DNA from: RGIG5327 sp045612485
GTDB taxonomy: Bacteria; Verrucomicrobiota; Lentisphaeria; Victivallales; UBA1829
Reading direction: 5' to 3'
Length of the DNA stretch: 39,865 nucleotides
NCBI GenBank assembly: GCA_045612485.1
Contig: JAZKZE010000055.1
Span: 1-39,865 of the forward strand
Shown: positions 1-7,749 of the stretch, piece after piece
Position numbering within the stretch: the stretch's first letter is position 1
Layout of the letters: the number at the start of each line of letters is the position of its first letter
The notes under the pieces: model-generated
The model's database searches: none
What the model was told of the DNA's origin: nothing
What the model saw: the letters and a program-made list of their open reading frames with translations, nothing else
Made by a program: the position numbers and the translations under genes

Positions 1-110
1 TCACAATTCCTTGTGAGCGTCCGCAAGGCGATTGCCCTGCGGTTCATTCGCACATCCACTGCGCGCTGGTTGGCAACCGCCTCGCCTGGCAACCGAACAT
101 TTCTCTTTTT
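1..110. repeat. GC-rich non-coding patch with hairpins and a direct repeat
   Basis: This stretch is clearly richer in G and C than the AT-rich promoter DNA that follows it, and no convincing gene covers it. Three structures are visible. Positions 1-16 form a perfect stem with arms TCACAA and TTGTGA and a 4-nt loop. Positions 21-42 form a 9-bp stem with one mismatch and a GATT loop. The 9-mer TGGCAACCG occurs at 71-79 and again at 87-95. It could be the edge of a dispersed intergenic repeat or the tail of a neighbouring element cut by the window edge. No function can be assigned. Confidence 0.4.
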
Positions 111-165
111 TCCATGATTTTATGGGACAGCTGTGAAAAAAATATAAAAAAAGCGGCAGAAAAAC

Positions 166-199
166 TTGACAAGCGTATTACTTTGTATTACCTTATAAG
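166..199 (+). promoter_or_regulatory. Promoter/operator of the metal-uptake operon
   Basis: A consensus -35 hexamer TTGACA lies at 166-171. Just downstream the 7-mer GTATTAC occurs twice, at 175-181 and 185-191, exactly 10 bp apart and so on the same face of the helix. They are followed by the palindrome CTTATAAG at 192-199. The -10 is ambiguous: TACCTT at 189-194 has a 17-bp spacer but is a poor match, and TTATAA at 193-198 is better but 21 bp away. Repeats phased by one helical turn inside a promoter are typical of operators for ribbon-helix-helix proteins. The first gene of the operon encodes such a protein, so autoregulation is the simplest inference. Confidence 0.5.
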
Positions 200-219
200 C
201 AGAAAAGGAGCCTGAATTT

Positions 220-531
220 ATGTCAACAGAAAAAAAATCAGCGGTCATCACCTTCAAGGCGGAAGGGAAAATGCTGGATGCATTGAACGATATACCCAAC
301 CGTTCCGAATTTATAAGGGCGGCGGTATTGAACGCTCTTTCCGAAACCTGTCCTTTATGCGGGGGAGCCGGCTTTCTCAATGCCAAACAGCGTCAGCACT
401 GGGAAGATTTCTCAAGACAACATACCATCCGCCACTGCCGGAAATGTGACGCCCTCACCTTTGAGTGCAGGGAACACTCCGGAGAAGAAGATGCAGAATA
501 TAAAAACTGTAAAAAGGAGTGCTGCAAATGA
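220..531 (+). CDS. Ribbon-helix-helix (CopG-like) regulator with Cys-rich zinc-ribbon-like tail
   Basis: This 103-residue protein begins with a short beta strand (VITFKAE, residues 9-15) followed by two predicted helices, including RSEFIRAAVLNAL at 28-40. This is the layout of a CopG/Arc ribbon-helix-helix DNA-binding domain. The rest is rich in metal ligands: C44 and C47 in CPLCGG, H60, H68, H72, C73, C76, C83, H86, and a terminal C97, C101, C102. I recall similar CopG-type proteins with a CPLCGG motif beside zinc ABC transporters. A likely role is a metal-sensing repressor of the downstream transporter, but the metal is inferred. The start has AAGGAG at 205-210. Its stop overlaps the next start (ATGA), so the two genes are translationally coupled. 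Confidence 0.75.
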   Translation: MSTEKKSAVITFKAEGKMLDALNDIPNRSEFIRAAVLNALSETCPLCGGAGFLNAKQRQHWEDFSRQHTIRHCRKCDALTFECREHSGEEDAEYKNCKKECCK

Positions 532-1496
532 AAAAGATATTGTTTACTTTCTTTCTTGTTTCCACATGGTTCTTTCCGGTAATACTTTCCGCGGCAGCAG
601 AAAAAAATATCCTCTGTACAACTTTCCCCATCTATCTTTTCACAAAGAATATCACCAAAGGCGTGAAAAATGTGAAAGTATCCCTTCTGATACCGCCCGG
701 GACAGGGTGTCCCCATGATTACACCATCACACCCGGTGATATGCGGAAACTTGCAGTAAAAAATCTGATTCTGGTGATGAATGGAGCGTCTCTGGATGAT
801 TTTTTTCTGAAAAGCGTGAAAAAAGTCAATCCAAATGCGGTGATCATAGATTCTTCCGGAGATATTGAATTATCTTCCGCTTCTCCCGGGGATACGCATA
901 CCCATCATCACCATCATCATACTCCTTCCTGCAATTCCTGCGGGACTCACGGGGATGACTCTTCCGCTGAAACGAAAAGCGGCAATCCCCATCTTTTTGC
1001 CTCTCCCTTTACAGCAAGAAGAGTAGTGAAAAATATCGGGGAAGGGTTGGAAGATGCGGATCCGGCACATGCCTCCTTCTACCATAAAAACACAGCAGAA
1101 TACATTGAAAAACTCAATAAACTCTGCGGAGAATTTTCCCGTCTTGCCAAAACGTTCCGCATAAGAAAGATCGTTACCCAGCACAGTGTTTTTGATTATC
1201 TTGCCGCCCATCTGCATTTGCAGATCACAGGCAATATCAATGAGGGAAATGAAAATGCCCTCAATGCAAGAGATATGCTCCGTCTCATAGGAAAGATCAA
1301 ACGGGAAAAAGCCGGAGCAATTTTTACCGAACCGCAGTACTCCTCCCGTACTGCCCAGATCATTGCCAGAGAGTGCAAGATCCCTCTTGCGGAACTTGAC
1401 CCTGTTGCCAATGGCCCTGTAAATGCTTCTCTGGATCATTATGAAAAAGTCATGGGGAAAAACCTTGCCACCATGAGGAAAGTACTCGTTCCATGA
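528..1496 (+). CDS. znuA: Zinc-type metal ABC transporter substrate-binding protein (ZnuA-like)
   Basis: The 322-residue product starts with a signal peptide (basic MKK, then a hydrophobic stretch to about residue 25) and belongs to the cluster A-I metal-binding proteins. Candidate ligands in family order are the His of CPHDY, the His of NPHLF, the His of TQHSVFDY and the Asp of ELDP. Between the first two lies a His-rich loop with six consecutive His and a following CNSC. His-rich loops are typical of zinc-specific members, and the extra cysteines are unusual. It would deliver metal to the permease encoded downstream. The ATG at 528 is preferred over an in-frame GTG at 519 because AAGGAG (514-519) is 8 nt upstream. 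Its end overlaps the ATPase start by 4 nt. Confidence 0.88.
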   Translation: MKKILFTFFLVSTWFFPVILSAAAEKNILCTTFPIYLFTKNITKGVKNVKVSLLIPPGTGCPHDYTITPGDMRKLAVKNLILVMNGASLDDFFLKSVKKVNPNAVIIDSSGDIELSSASPGDTHTHHHHHHTPSCNSCGTHGDDSSAETKSGNPHLFASPFTARRVVKNIGEGLEDADPAHASFYHKNTAEYIEKLNKLCGEFSRLAKTFRIRKIVTQHSVFDYLAAHLHLQITGNINEGNENALNARDMLRLIGKIKREKAGAIFTEPQYSSRTAQIIARECKIPLAELDPVANGPVNASLDHYEKVMGKNLATMRKVLVP

Positions 1497-2326
1497 AAAA
1501 TACTCATGAACATAAAAACTGTGCCTGTTGTCACGCACATCCTCTTGCAGTAAAGCTGGAAGATATTTGTGTAAGACTTGGCGGCGTAAATATTCTTGAA
1601 AATGTGCGTTTTCACGTTCCGCAAGGGGTTTGTACTGCCATCGTCGGCCCCAACGGAGCCGGAAAGACCACTCTTGTAAAAGCCCTTCTGGGAGATGTCG
1701 ATCACACGGGAAAAATCCTTTTCCGGCAGGAAAAGACCGGCAGTTTTTCAGAAAAACGTCCGGTATTCGGCTATGTTCCCCAGCGTTTGCAGTTTGACCG
1801 GCTTCTGCCCCTTACGGTAATGGAGTTTCTTGCCTGTTCCTTTTGTTTCCGTCCGGTATTTTTCGGTATTTCCCGTTCTTTCCGGAGCATGGCGGAAGAG
1901 TATCTGAATGAAGTGGATTGCATAAGAGTGAAGGAACGGAAACTTGGAGCTTTATCCGGCGGGGAATTGCAGAGAGTGCTTCTTGCTCTTGCGCTTATGA
2001 GAAAACCGGAGATCCTTATACTGGATGAACCGGCGGCAGGAGTGGATTTCAAAGGGGAGAAACTCTGCTGCGAATTATTGGAAACGTTCCGTAAAAAACA
2101 GAATTTCACTCAAATTATGGTCAGTCACGATCTTTTCACCGTTGCCGCCCACGCTGCTCATGTAGTCTGCATCAATCATCAGGTCTATGCGGAAGGCGAT
2201 CCGGAAAAAGTATTGACTTCCCGGGCATTGCTGGATACATTCGGATTGCACATGGGAATGGTGGATCTGCATAAAAACTGTCACTGTTCAAGAACTTCAC
2301 ACAGGGGAGGAAATGAAAAATGCTGA
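1493..2326 (+). CDS. znuC: Metal ABC transporter ATP-binding protein (ZnuC-like)
   Basis: The 277-residue ATPase energises the metal importer. Walker A is GPNGAGKTT, the ABC signature is LSGGELQRV, Walker B is ILILDEP and the H-loop His is in MVSHD. Both ends carry metal ligands not needed for ATPase function. The first 16 residues contain H5, H7, C10, C12, C13, H14 and H16. The last ~25 residues contain several more His and Cys (HKNCHC followed by SH and a final C). This suggests metal sensing or handling by the cytoplasmic subunit, which is an inference. The gene overlaps its upstream neighbour by ATGA and its downstream neighbour by 7 nt. Confidence 0.88.
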   Translation: MKNTHEHKNCACCHAHPLAVKLEDICVRLGGVNILENVRFHVPQGVCTAIVGPNGAGKTTLVKALLGDVDHTGKILFRQEKTGSFSEKRPVFGYVPQRLQFDRLLPLTVMEFLACSFCFRPVFFGISRSFRSMAEEYLNEVDCIRVKERKLGALSGGELQRVLLALALMRKPEILILDEPAAGVDFKGEKLCCELLETFRKKQNFTQIMVSHDLFTVAAHAAHVVCINHQVYAEGDPEKVLTSRALLDTFGLHMGMVDLHKNCHCSRTSHRGGNEKC

Positions 2327-3174
2327 CACATTTTTATGATTTTCTCTGTTCAGCTGTTGCTCTCATTCCGCTGGAATGTATGCAGATGCGTTTCATGCAG
2401 GAAGCGTTTATCGGTATATTACTTCTTGCCCCGCTGACCGCTGCTGCCGGAATACAGGTGGTGAATTTCCGTATGGCATTTTTCTCTGATGCCATCGGAC
2501 ACAGCGTTTTTGCCGGAGTGGCAATAGGATTGCTTCTTTCTGTATCCCCGGCAGTAAGTATGCCGGTAACAGCATTGATCGTGGGGGGCGGTATCATGCT
2601 TATGAAACGCTGTTCCCGTCTTTCATCTGATACAGTCATCGGTGTATTTTATTCAGCGGTTGCAGCGGCGGGACTTGCCCTTATCAGCCGCAATCCCAAT
2701 GTGGCAAGGGATATGCAGACTTTCCTCTATGGGGATATTCTTACCATTTCCGGAGGGGAAATCGCCTATCTTTTCATCCTTTCCCTTGCATTTTATATTT
2801 TCCAGCTCTTTGCTTTCAATAAACTTATGATCATCGGACTGGATGAGAAACTTGCAAAGGCACACCGGATCAAAGGAGCCCTGTATGAGTATATTTATGT
2901 GGGACTGCTTGCCCTTATTGTCATTACCGCAGTCAAGGCGGCCGGAGTATTGCTTGTAACGGCACTTCTTATTGTACCGTCTGCGGCGGCGCGGAATCTT
3001 GCCTCCAGTGCGGGAAAGATGTTTTTCCTTGCCCTGGCAACAGGCTTGTTTTCCGGGATCACAGGTTTACTGCTTTCCGCACAGGAATCCATCAATGCTT
3101 CTTCCGGAGCAATGATCGTGCTTGTAGCAAGTGCCGTTTTTCTTGTTACGCTTTTCCGGCAGAAAAAAGGATGA
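2320..3174 (+). CDS. znuB: Metal ABC transporter permease (ZnuB-like)
   Basis: This 284-residue integral membrane protein belongs to the ABC-3 permease family of zinc and manganese importers. It has many hydrophobic helices and the family-typical stretches GIQVVNFRMAFFSDAIGHS near residues 44-62 and VKAAGVLLVTALLIVPSAAA near 206-225. It would form the inner-membrane channel of the transporter encoded by this operon. GGGGAGG at 2304-2310 precedes the ATG, which lies inside the end of the ATPase gene. It is the last gene of the four-gene operon, and the next gene is convergent. Confidence 0.88.
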   Translation: MLTHFYDFLCSAVALIPLECMQMRFMQEAFIGILLLAPLTAAAGIQVVNFRMAFFSDAIGHSVFAGVAIGLLLSVSPAVSMPVTALIVGGGIMLMKRCSRLSSDTVIGVFYSAVAAAGLALISRNPNVARDMQTFLYGDILTISGGEIAYLFILSLAFYIFQLFAFNKLMIIGLDEKLAKAHRIKGALYEYIYVGLLALIVITAVKAAGVLLVTALLIVPSAAARNLASSAGKMFFLALATGLFSGITGLLLSAQESINASSGAMIVLVASAVFLVTLFRQKKG

Positions 3175-3186
3175 ATTCCTGTATCA

Positions 3187-3218
3187 GATCCTGTCAGAAA
3201 TACAAACCGGGCAGGATC
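3187..3218. terminator. Possible hairpin between convergent genes
   Basis: Arms GATCCTG (3187-3193) and CAGGATC (3212-3218) could form a 7-bp stem with an 18-nt loop just after the permease stop codon. It reaches the last codon of the convergent amidohydrolase gene. There is no clear T-tract on the plus side, so termination activity is uncertain. Confidence 0.3.
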
Positions 3219-4005
3219 ATGCCATTTTCAGGTCGATCAGGCGTAAAAAGTTTTCCCGGAAGATCATCCTTCTTTCCTCATCTGTAAGGTGTTCAAAAAG
3301 GACTGCAGCAACGTACATACCGCAATTCATTACAGGAAAATCTGTTCCGAAGAGGATCCTTTCAGGCCCCAGCATCTCCACGCCTTTTTTCACCATCCCC
3401 CATCTGGTAAGCCCGGTTCCGGAAATATCAAAATACAAATTGGGATATTTCTGTGCAAGAGTATAATTGCCAACAATGGAAGCATATCCGGGATGTGCCA
3501 CAAGCAGTTTCAGACGGGGAAAGTTTTTGACGATCATTTCAATATCTTCCAGATCGCTGTTATGATGGATATTCAGAACCATACCCAGATCCTGGGCAAG
3601 TTCCATGACCTGAAGCAGTCCTCCGGCATAATATTTTGTATAATTCATCACATAACCGGCAATTTCCCCCACCATACGGAAACCCATATCATAAAATTTC
3701 TGAACTTCCGCACAGGATTCCTCCGGGAAATTGGGATGGACATTTACTCCGGGCAGAAATTGATCCGGATAAGCATTATGAACTTCCAGCACCCTTCTGT
3801 TGCACTCTTTTATCACAGAAAAATCGCTGCCGTCATTATGGATATTGAATGCTCCGCAGTTGAGGACAATTCCCGCCCGTTTCTGTTCAGCAAAAAATTC
3901 ATCATAATTTACCGGAATATCCAGTCCGAAATCCCGGTCATTGGCAAGATAAGGGTGCATGTGGGCATCAATGATGCCATATTCAGGCAAATCCAGAAAT
4001 TTCAT
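3217..4005 (-). CDS. Amidohydrolase 2 family (COG2159) TIM-barrel metal hydrolase or decarboxylase
   Basis: The 262-residue cytoplasmic protein has the motif order of the amidohydrolase-related family. IIDAHMHP near residues 11-18 supplies the HxH metal ligands. LNIHHNSD and LVAHPGY supply central histidines, and LFGTDFPV near the C-terminus supplies the conserved Asp. Members hydrolyse or decarboxylate small cyclic or carboxylate substrates, but nothing here defines the substrate. It starts at an ATG preceded by AGGAG. It stands alone between a convergent transporter operon and a divergent receiver gene. The AT-rich 291-bp gap upstream should carry its promoter. Confidence 0.75.
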   Translation of the reverse strand: MKFLDLPEYGIIDAHMHPYLANDRDFGLDIPVNYDEFFAEQKRAGIVLNCGAFNIHNDGSDFSVIKECNRRVLEVHNAYPDQFLPGVNVHPNFPEESCAEVQKFYDMGFRMVGEIAGYVMNYTKYYAGGLLQVMELAQDLGMVLNIHHNSDLEDIEMIVKNFPRLKLLVAHPGYASIVGNYTLAQKYPNLYFDISGTGLTRWGMVKKGVEMLGPERILFGTDFPVMNCGMYVAAVLFEHLTDEERRMIFRENFLRLIDLKMA

Positions 4006-4196
4006 TTATTTTTCTCCTGTATTGTAAATTTTCCTGTCCGGTAATAAACAGCAATTTTCCGCAGAAAATACCATATTTTAATGTACATTTCCATAAAAAA
4101 AATACAAATAGAAAAACATATTTTTCTGTTTTTTATTTTTACAGACAGTTCCGGCAACTCTCTTTTTCCTGCAAAAATTTTATACAGCAACAGATT

Positions 4197-4262
4197 TTTT
4201 CTGCTGAAACAGAGAATTATTTTCTGCTGAAAACTTGAATTTTGCATTTTCAGATATATATT
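4197..4262 (+). promoter_or_regulatory. Putative promoter and direct repeats before the receiver-domain gene
   Basis: TTGAAT (4235-4240), a 16-bp spacer and TATATT (4257-4262) make a plausible sigma-70-type promoter about 35 bp before the start codon. The 13-mer TTTTCTGCTGAAA occurs twice just upstream, at 4197-4209 and 4220-4232, a 23-bp period. The second copy abuts the -35, so the pair may bind an activator. This is inferred from position only. Confidence 0.4.
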
Positions 4263-4296
4263 CATAAAAGGAAATCAAACAACAGGAGTATAAAAT

Positions 4297-4704
4297 ATGC
4301 AGAAACTGCCCGGTGGCAACGAAACCATCCTTCTGGTGGACGATCAGGAAACGGTATGGGATTTTCTTATAGAGGCATTGCAGAATCTGGGGTATTCCGT
4401 CATTCTTGCGGAAAACGGTCTGGATGCAGTGGAGATCTGTAAGCAGAACCCCGGAGAGATCGATCTTGTCCTGCTGGATATGATCATGCCCAAACTTGGC
4501 GGTCACGGTGCATTTTATCAAATCAAAGAAGTCGATCCCAATATCAAGATCCTTCTTTCCAGCGGTTTTGTAGCACAGGAGGCTGTGGATGATCTTCTTG
4601 CCAACGGAGCTGCCGGATTCCTTCCCAAACCTCACAGGATCAAAACTCTTGCTGAAGAGTTGCGCAGGATCCTCGACGGGAACAAAAACACTCCTTCCGC
4701 CTGA
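4297..4704 (+). CDS. Stand-alone CheY-like response-regulator receiver protein
   Basis: This 135-residue protein is a single receiver domain with no output domain. The acidic pair is D15/D16 in LVDDQ, the likely phosphoacceptor is D61 in LLDMIMPK, the switch Ser is S88/S89 in LLSSG and the conserved Lys is K111 in PKPH. The remainder is a short C-terminal helix and tail. Such proteins relay phosphate or act by protein contact. No histidine kinase gene is nearby, so it is an orphan here. AGGAG precedes the ATG. Confidence 0.85.
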   Translation: MQKLPGGNETILLVDDQETVWDFLIEALQNLGYSVILAENGLDAVEICKQNPGEIDLVLLDMIMPKLGGHGAFYQIKEVDPNIKILLSSGFVAQEAVDDLLANGAAGFLPKPHRIKTLAEELRRILDGNKNTPSA

Positions 4705-4787
4705 TATAAATCTGATTTTTCCGCAAGAAATCTTTATGGATCTTTGAACGGGGATTTTTCTTCTGTTCCGGAATCAGGGCAAAAAAA

Positions 4788-4863
4788 TGGTGCACCCACA
4801 AGGACTCGAACCTTGGACCCAATGATTAAGAGTCATTTGCTCTACCGACTGAGCTATGGGTGC
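4788..4863 (-). tRNA. tRNA-Lys (anticodon CTT)
   Basis: The minus strand folds as a complete 76-nt tRNA with the 3' CCA encoded. The acceptor stem is GCACCCA paired with TGGGTGC. The D arm contains AGCTCAGTCGGTAGAGC. The anticodon stem AATGA/TCATT closes the loop CTCTTAA, giving anticodon CTT. The T arm contains GGTTCGAGTCC. It reads AAG lysine codons. A run of seven T follows the CCA on the minus strand. It lies 67 nt downstream of the tatA-like gene on the same strand. Confidence 0.95.
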
Positions 4864-4930
4864 ATTTCCGGTTATTTGTGACATTAATATGCCATAAATC
4901 CGGAAAAAGTCAAGACGATTAACGAAAAAA

Positions 4931-5203
4931 TTATGCTTTTTTCTCTTCTTCCGTCTTATTTTCTTGTTCAGAAGCAGCAAGTATTGCCAATTCTTCCTCC
5001 GCCTCTTTCTTACTGTCAGCAATGGCTTTCTGTTCGGCGGCGTCTTTCAGATCTTCTGTATCTTTGAGAAGTTCCTCTTTGGCTTTTTTGAATTCATAAC
5101 TTGCCTTGCCCAGGGAACGGGCGATCTCCGGAATCTTTTTTGCTCCGAAAAGCAGAAGGATCACAAGAAAAATAACAAGGATCTCTGTCATACTCAGGCC
5201 CAT
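4931..5203 (-). CDS. tatA: Sec-independent protein translocase subunit TatA/TatB-type
   Basis: The 90-residue protein has one N-terminal membrane helix (about residues 6-20), the conserved FG hinge, the amphipathic helix KKIPEIARSLGKA, and then a charged Lys/Glu-rich tail. This is the TatA/Hcf106 pattern, a component of the twin-arginine pore for folded proteins. TatA and TatB cannot be separated reliably from sequence alone. The length and the conserved FGxKKIPE segment favour TatA. A very strong AAAGGAGG lies upstream of the ATG. No tatC is visible in the window. Confidence 0.88.
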   Translation of the reverse strand: MGLSMTEILVIFLVILLLFGAKKIPEIARSLGKASYEFKKAKEELLKDTEDLKDAAEQKAIADSKKEAEEELAILAASEQENKTEEEKKA

Positions 5204-5249
5204 GAAAACCTCCTTTGTTGATGAGGTAATTTATACTGCAAAAAAATCT

Positions 5250-5292
5250 TTTTCAAGGAAAAAACGGCAGAAGAGTATTTTTTCTGCCGTTT
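5250..5292 (-). terminator. Intrinsic terminator downstream of the exported protein gene
   Basis: Arms AAACGGCAGAA (5262-5272) and TTCTGCCGTTT (5282-5292) form a perfect 11-bp stem with a 9-nt loop. Read on the minus strand the stem is followed by a U-rich run. It sits just after the stop codon of the gene ending at 5309 and closes the pdxY-like/exported-protein operon. Confidence 0.85.
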
Positions 5293-5308
5293 ATTTTCCC
5301 TTCAAGAC

Positions 5309-6886
5309 TTATTTTGCTTTCAAAACAAGTCTGCCGTAACCGTCTTTTACATTGAGAAGGATACCGCCTTTTGTTTCTTTGAAGGAGACAGACGGAGTCT
5401 TTTCCACAACGGAAAGTTTCATACCTTTTACGCAATCCGGAAGTGATACAAACTCATCTTTCACGCTCTTCTGATAATCCAGATAGATATACCAGGCGTC
5501 TTTGAGTTTGTGGCAATAGATGCTGCCAGAAATATCCTTACGGGCAGCGGCATCAAAATACTGACGGTAGGCATAAGTATGGAATTCTTTGCCTGCTTTC
5601 ACATTGATGTTTCCTGCTGCGGAGGGATAGGTCTTTCTGGTACTGTGAACCCACCAGAAACCTTTTGCCTGTTTGCTGCGGATGGCAGGAACGGAATCGC
5701 CCTCTGTCATGGAATAGCCCAGAGCATAACCCAGTACAGGGACAAATTTGCCATTCTTATCATATTTACCCAGGAACTGGATAGAGGAATCCGGAGGATT
5801 GTTCACATCCGCAATGTTTCCACTCTTTTCGCTGAAAGTTACAGAGGGCCAGGGGAATCTGAAGAAATTTTCCCCTTTGAGGAAGTTGAAAGAAAACTCT
5901 CTTTCCTCGATTTTTTTCCCGACTTTCACTTTATATTTTTTCTTGAAAGGAACAGTCTTGGGGATGTAATAGAAATGGGCTCCTTTACGGTCAAAGGCTC
6001 TGGAATTGGGGCACATGGATTGGATGACCCCGTGGATAGAAAGATAGAAGTCACACAGGGCTTTGCAGTAATTGTCTATGATACAGACGCCGCCGGGAGC
6101 AAAATCATAGGCAAGACGGACAAGAACGACTGCGGTAATGGAGGGATCATTGAGATCAAGTTTCTTTCCCACATTCTGTTTCTGCTTTGCCAACATGGAT
6201 TCAGGACGGAGAATATCGTAACTTTCTTCAATGCGGAAGTTTTTGCAGATCACTGTTTCGCCGTCTTTCAGCTCTTTACCGTCTGCGATATATTTCTGGT
6301 AATGGAAACGCAAACAGGGCTGATACTGGAAGATACCGGCATATTTTGTCCCTTTGAGTTCCTTACCTTCAAAAAACAGTTTCGAGTTTCTTCCGATGCG
6401 GCTGAAACTCCAGGGACGGCGGGAATTTTTTGCAGAATCGGAAAGGGTGGCAAAACGGTCTTTGTCAATAATGGAAACAATATAGAATTTCTGACCGTCC
6501 GCTTTGCCCTTATTGATGACTTTCCCCAGATCTTTTTCGGTGAAACCGTGATCTTTGAGGGTGATGGTATCCGCATCGGAACAGCCGTGATTGGCTCCGA
6601 TATAGGTACTGTTCAGATTGAGGGGGGTGGAGTCGTCCGTACAGGAGTGGACGATGATTTCTTTTCCTGTCTTTTTATCCTGGAGAGTTGCAGAAACAAA
6701 ATTGATCTGGAAATTGCGTTTTCCCAGAGAGATCCTCTGCAGAAGGAAATATTCCGGGGAATATTCACTTTTGATAAGGATATCATTTCCTTTTCTGCTC
6801 ACCTGGAGACTGTCTGCCGGCAGTGCGGAAGCAAAAAGACTTCCTGCAAAGGCAAGCAATGCGATAATAAAAAGTTTTTTCATCAT
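5309..6886 (-). CDS. Exported protein of unknown function (525 aa)
   Basis: I do not recognise the family. Residues 1-22 form a clear signal peptide (MMKK, hydrophobic core, ASA before the likely cleavage site). The mature protein is hydrophilic and mostly beta-like, with the segment STYIGANHGCSDADTITL near residues 92-109 and several aromatic-rich strands such as GFWWVHSTRKTYPSAAG near 415-431. No transmembrane segment or lipobox follows, so it is probably periplasmic or secreted. An AGGAAAG site precedes the ATG. It lies 26 nt downstream of the pyridoxal-kinase-like gene and ends at an intrinsic terminator, so the two are probably cotranscribed. A role in polysaccharide processing would fit the genome style but is not shown. 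Confidence 0.6.
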   Translation of the reverse strand: MMKKLFIIALLAFAGSLFASALPADSLQVSRKGNDILIKSEYSPEYFLLQRISLGKRNFQINFVSATLQDKKTGKEIIVHSCTDDSTPLNLNSTYIGANHGCSDADTITLKDHGFTEKDLGKVINKGKADGQKFYIVSIIDKDRFATLSDSAKNSRRPWSFSRIGRNSKLFFEGKELKGTKYAGIFQYQPCLRFHYQKYIADGKELKDGETVICKNFRIEESYDILRPESMLAKQKQNVGKKLDLNDPSITAVVLVRLAYDFAPGGVCIIDNYCKALCDFYLSIHGVIQSMCPNSRAFDRKGAHFYYIPKTVPFKKKYKVKVGKKIEEREFSFNFLKGENFFRFPWPSVTFSEKSGNIADVNNPPDSSIQFLGKYDKNGKFVPVLGYALGYSMTEGDSVPAIRSKQAKGFWWVHSTRKTYPSAAGNINVKAGKEFHTYAYRQYFDAAARKDISGSIYCHKLKDAWYIYLDYQKSVKDEFVSLPDCVKGMKLSVVEKTPSVSFKETKGGILLNVKDGYGRLVLKAK

Positions 6887-6912
6887 ACTTTCCTTTCTTT
6901 GTGTTGCTTTAT

Positions 6913-7749
6913 TTATACTTTTCCAAGAAGTTTCAGAAATTTCGGGATTGCGGCTTCAAAATCCACGCCGTACCAGTTGTACTCTTTCTGTGCCAGAGTA
7001 AGACGCATGGATTCCACAGTATATTCCACAGCCGTGCCCAATGCCTGTTCCAGATTCTGACCATTGATGAGAGCGGCAAAGCAGCTGCTTGCATAAACAT
7101 CGCCTGTACCGTGGAAAGAGTGGGGCAGATGTTCACTGAAATAAGTTACGAACTCATCTTTTCTGCTGTCATAAGCTGCTACCCCGTATCTGCCCTCCTC
7201 AAAGGAGACCCCGGTAAGAACAGAAACAGGACAACCCAGATCACAAAGACGCTTGAGAAGATTTTTTACTTCCTGTTCAGAAAGATCTTCCTTATATTCT
7301 TCCCCCAGCATGAAGGCAGCTTCCGTAAGATTGGGGACGATAATATCCGCTTTTCCGCAAAGTCCTCCCATACGTTTGGCAAATTCAGGAGTAAATCCGG
7401 GATAAAGTTTACCTTTGTCCCCCATGGCAGGGTCAACAAATTTCAGCATTTTATCATGGTCGAACATACTGAAGATCTTTTCAACCTGTTCGATCTGCCG
7501 GAAAGATCCCAGATACCCTGTTGCAATACCGTCATACACGATTTTTTCCTGCTTCCAGTGATCGGCTATGCCGTCAAGATCCTCTGTAAGATCCCGGAAG
7601 GTGAAACCTTTGAACGCTGTATGCGTGGAAAGTACTGCTGTCGGGAGGATGGCACACTCGATCCCTGCGGCGGAAATAATAGGCAGGGCAACGGTAAGAG
7701 AACATTTCCCCACACAGGAAATGTCCTGAACAGAAAGGACTCTTTTCAT
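6913..7749 (-). CDS. pdxY: Pyridoxal/pyridoxamine kinase (PdxY/PdxK family)
   Basis: The 278-residue protein belongs to the ribokinase-like superfamily. It begins with RVLSVQDISCVGKCSLTVAL, matching the substrate-binding start of pyridoxal kinases. It contains FVDPAMGDKGKLY, IIVPNLTEAAFMLG and the C-terminal anion-hole/catalytic motif HGTGDVYAS with its Asp base. The reaction is ATP-dependent phosphorylation of B6 vitamers in the cytoplasm, probably for salvage. A GAGGTG site lies before the ATG. It is the first gene of a two-gene unit with the exported unknown downstream. It may prefer pyridoxamine, as similar Firmicutes proteins are annotated, but that cannot be settled here. Confidence 0.85.
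   Translation of the reverse strand: MKRVLSVQDISCVGKCSLTVALPIISAAGIECAILPTAVLSTHTAFKGFTFRDLTEDLDGIADHWKQEKIVYDGIATGYLGSFRQIEQVEKIFSMFDHDKMLKFVDPAMGDKGKLYPGFTPEFAKRMGGLCGKADIIVPNLTEAAFMLGEEYKEDLSEQEVKNLLKRLCDLGCPVSVLTGVSFEEGRYGVAAYDSRKDEFVTYFSEHLPHSFHGTGDVYASSCFAALINGQNLEQALGTAVEYTVESMRLTLAQKEYNWYGVDFEAAIPKFLKLLGKV

Noticed and set aside
895..925. Run of six His codons in the metal-binding protein gene, like an affinity tag
   Set aside because: It sits in the natural metal-binding loop typical of zinc-specific proteins, in mid-gene, with mixed CAT/CAC codons. It is not an engineered tag.
5510..7060. Open frame antisense to the exported unknown and the kinase gene
   Set aside because: It spans two convincing minus-strand genes and their gap, and has low-complexity Phe/Ile-rich composition.
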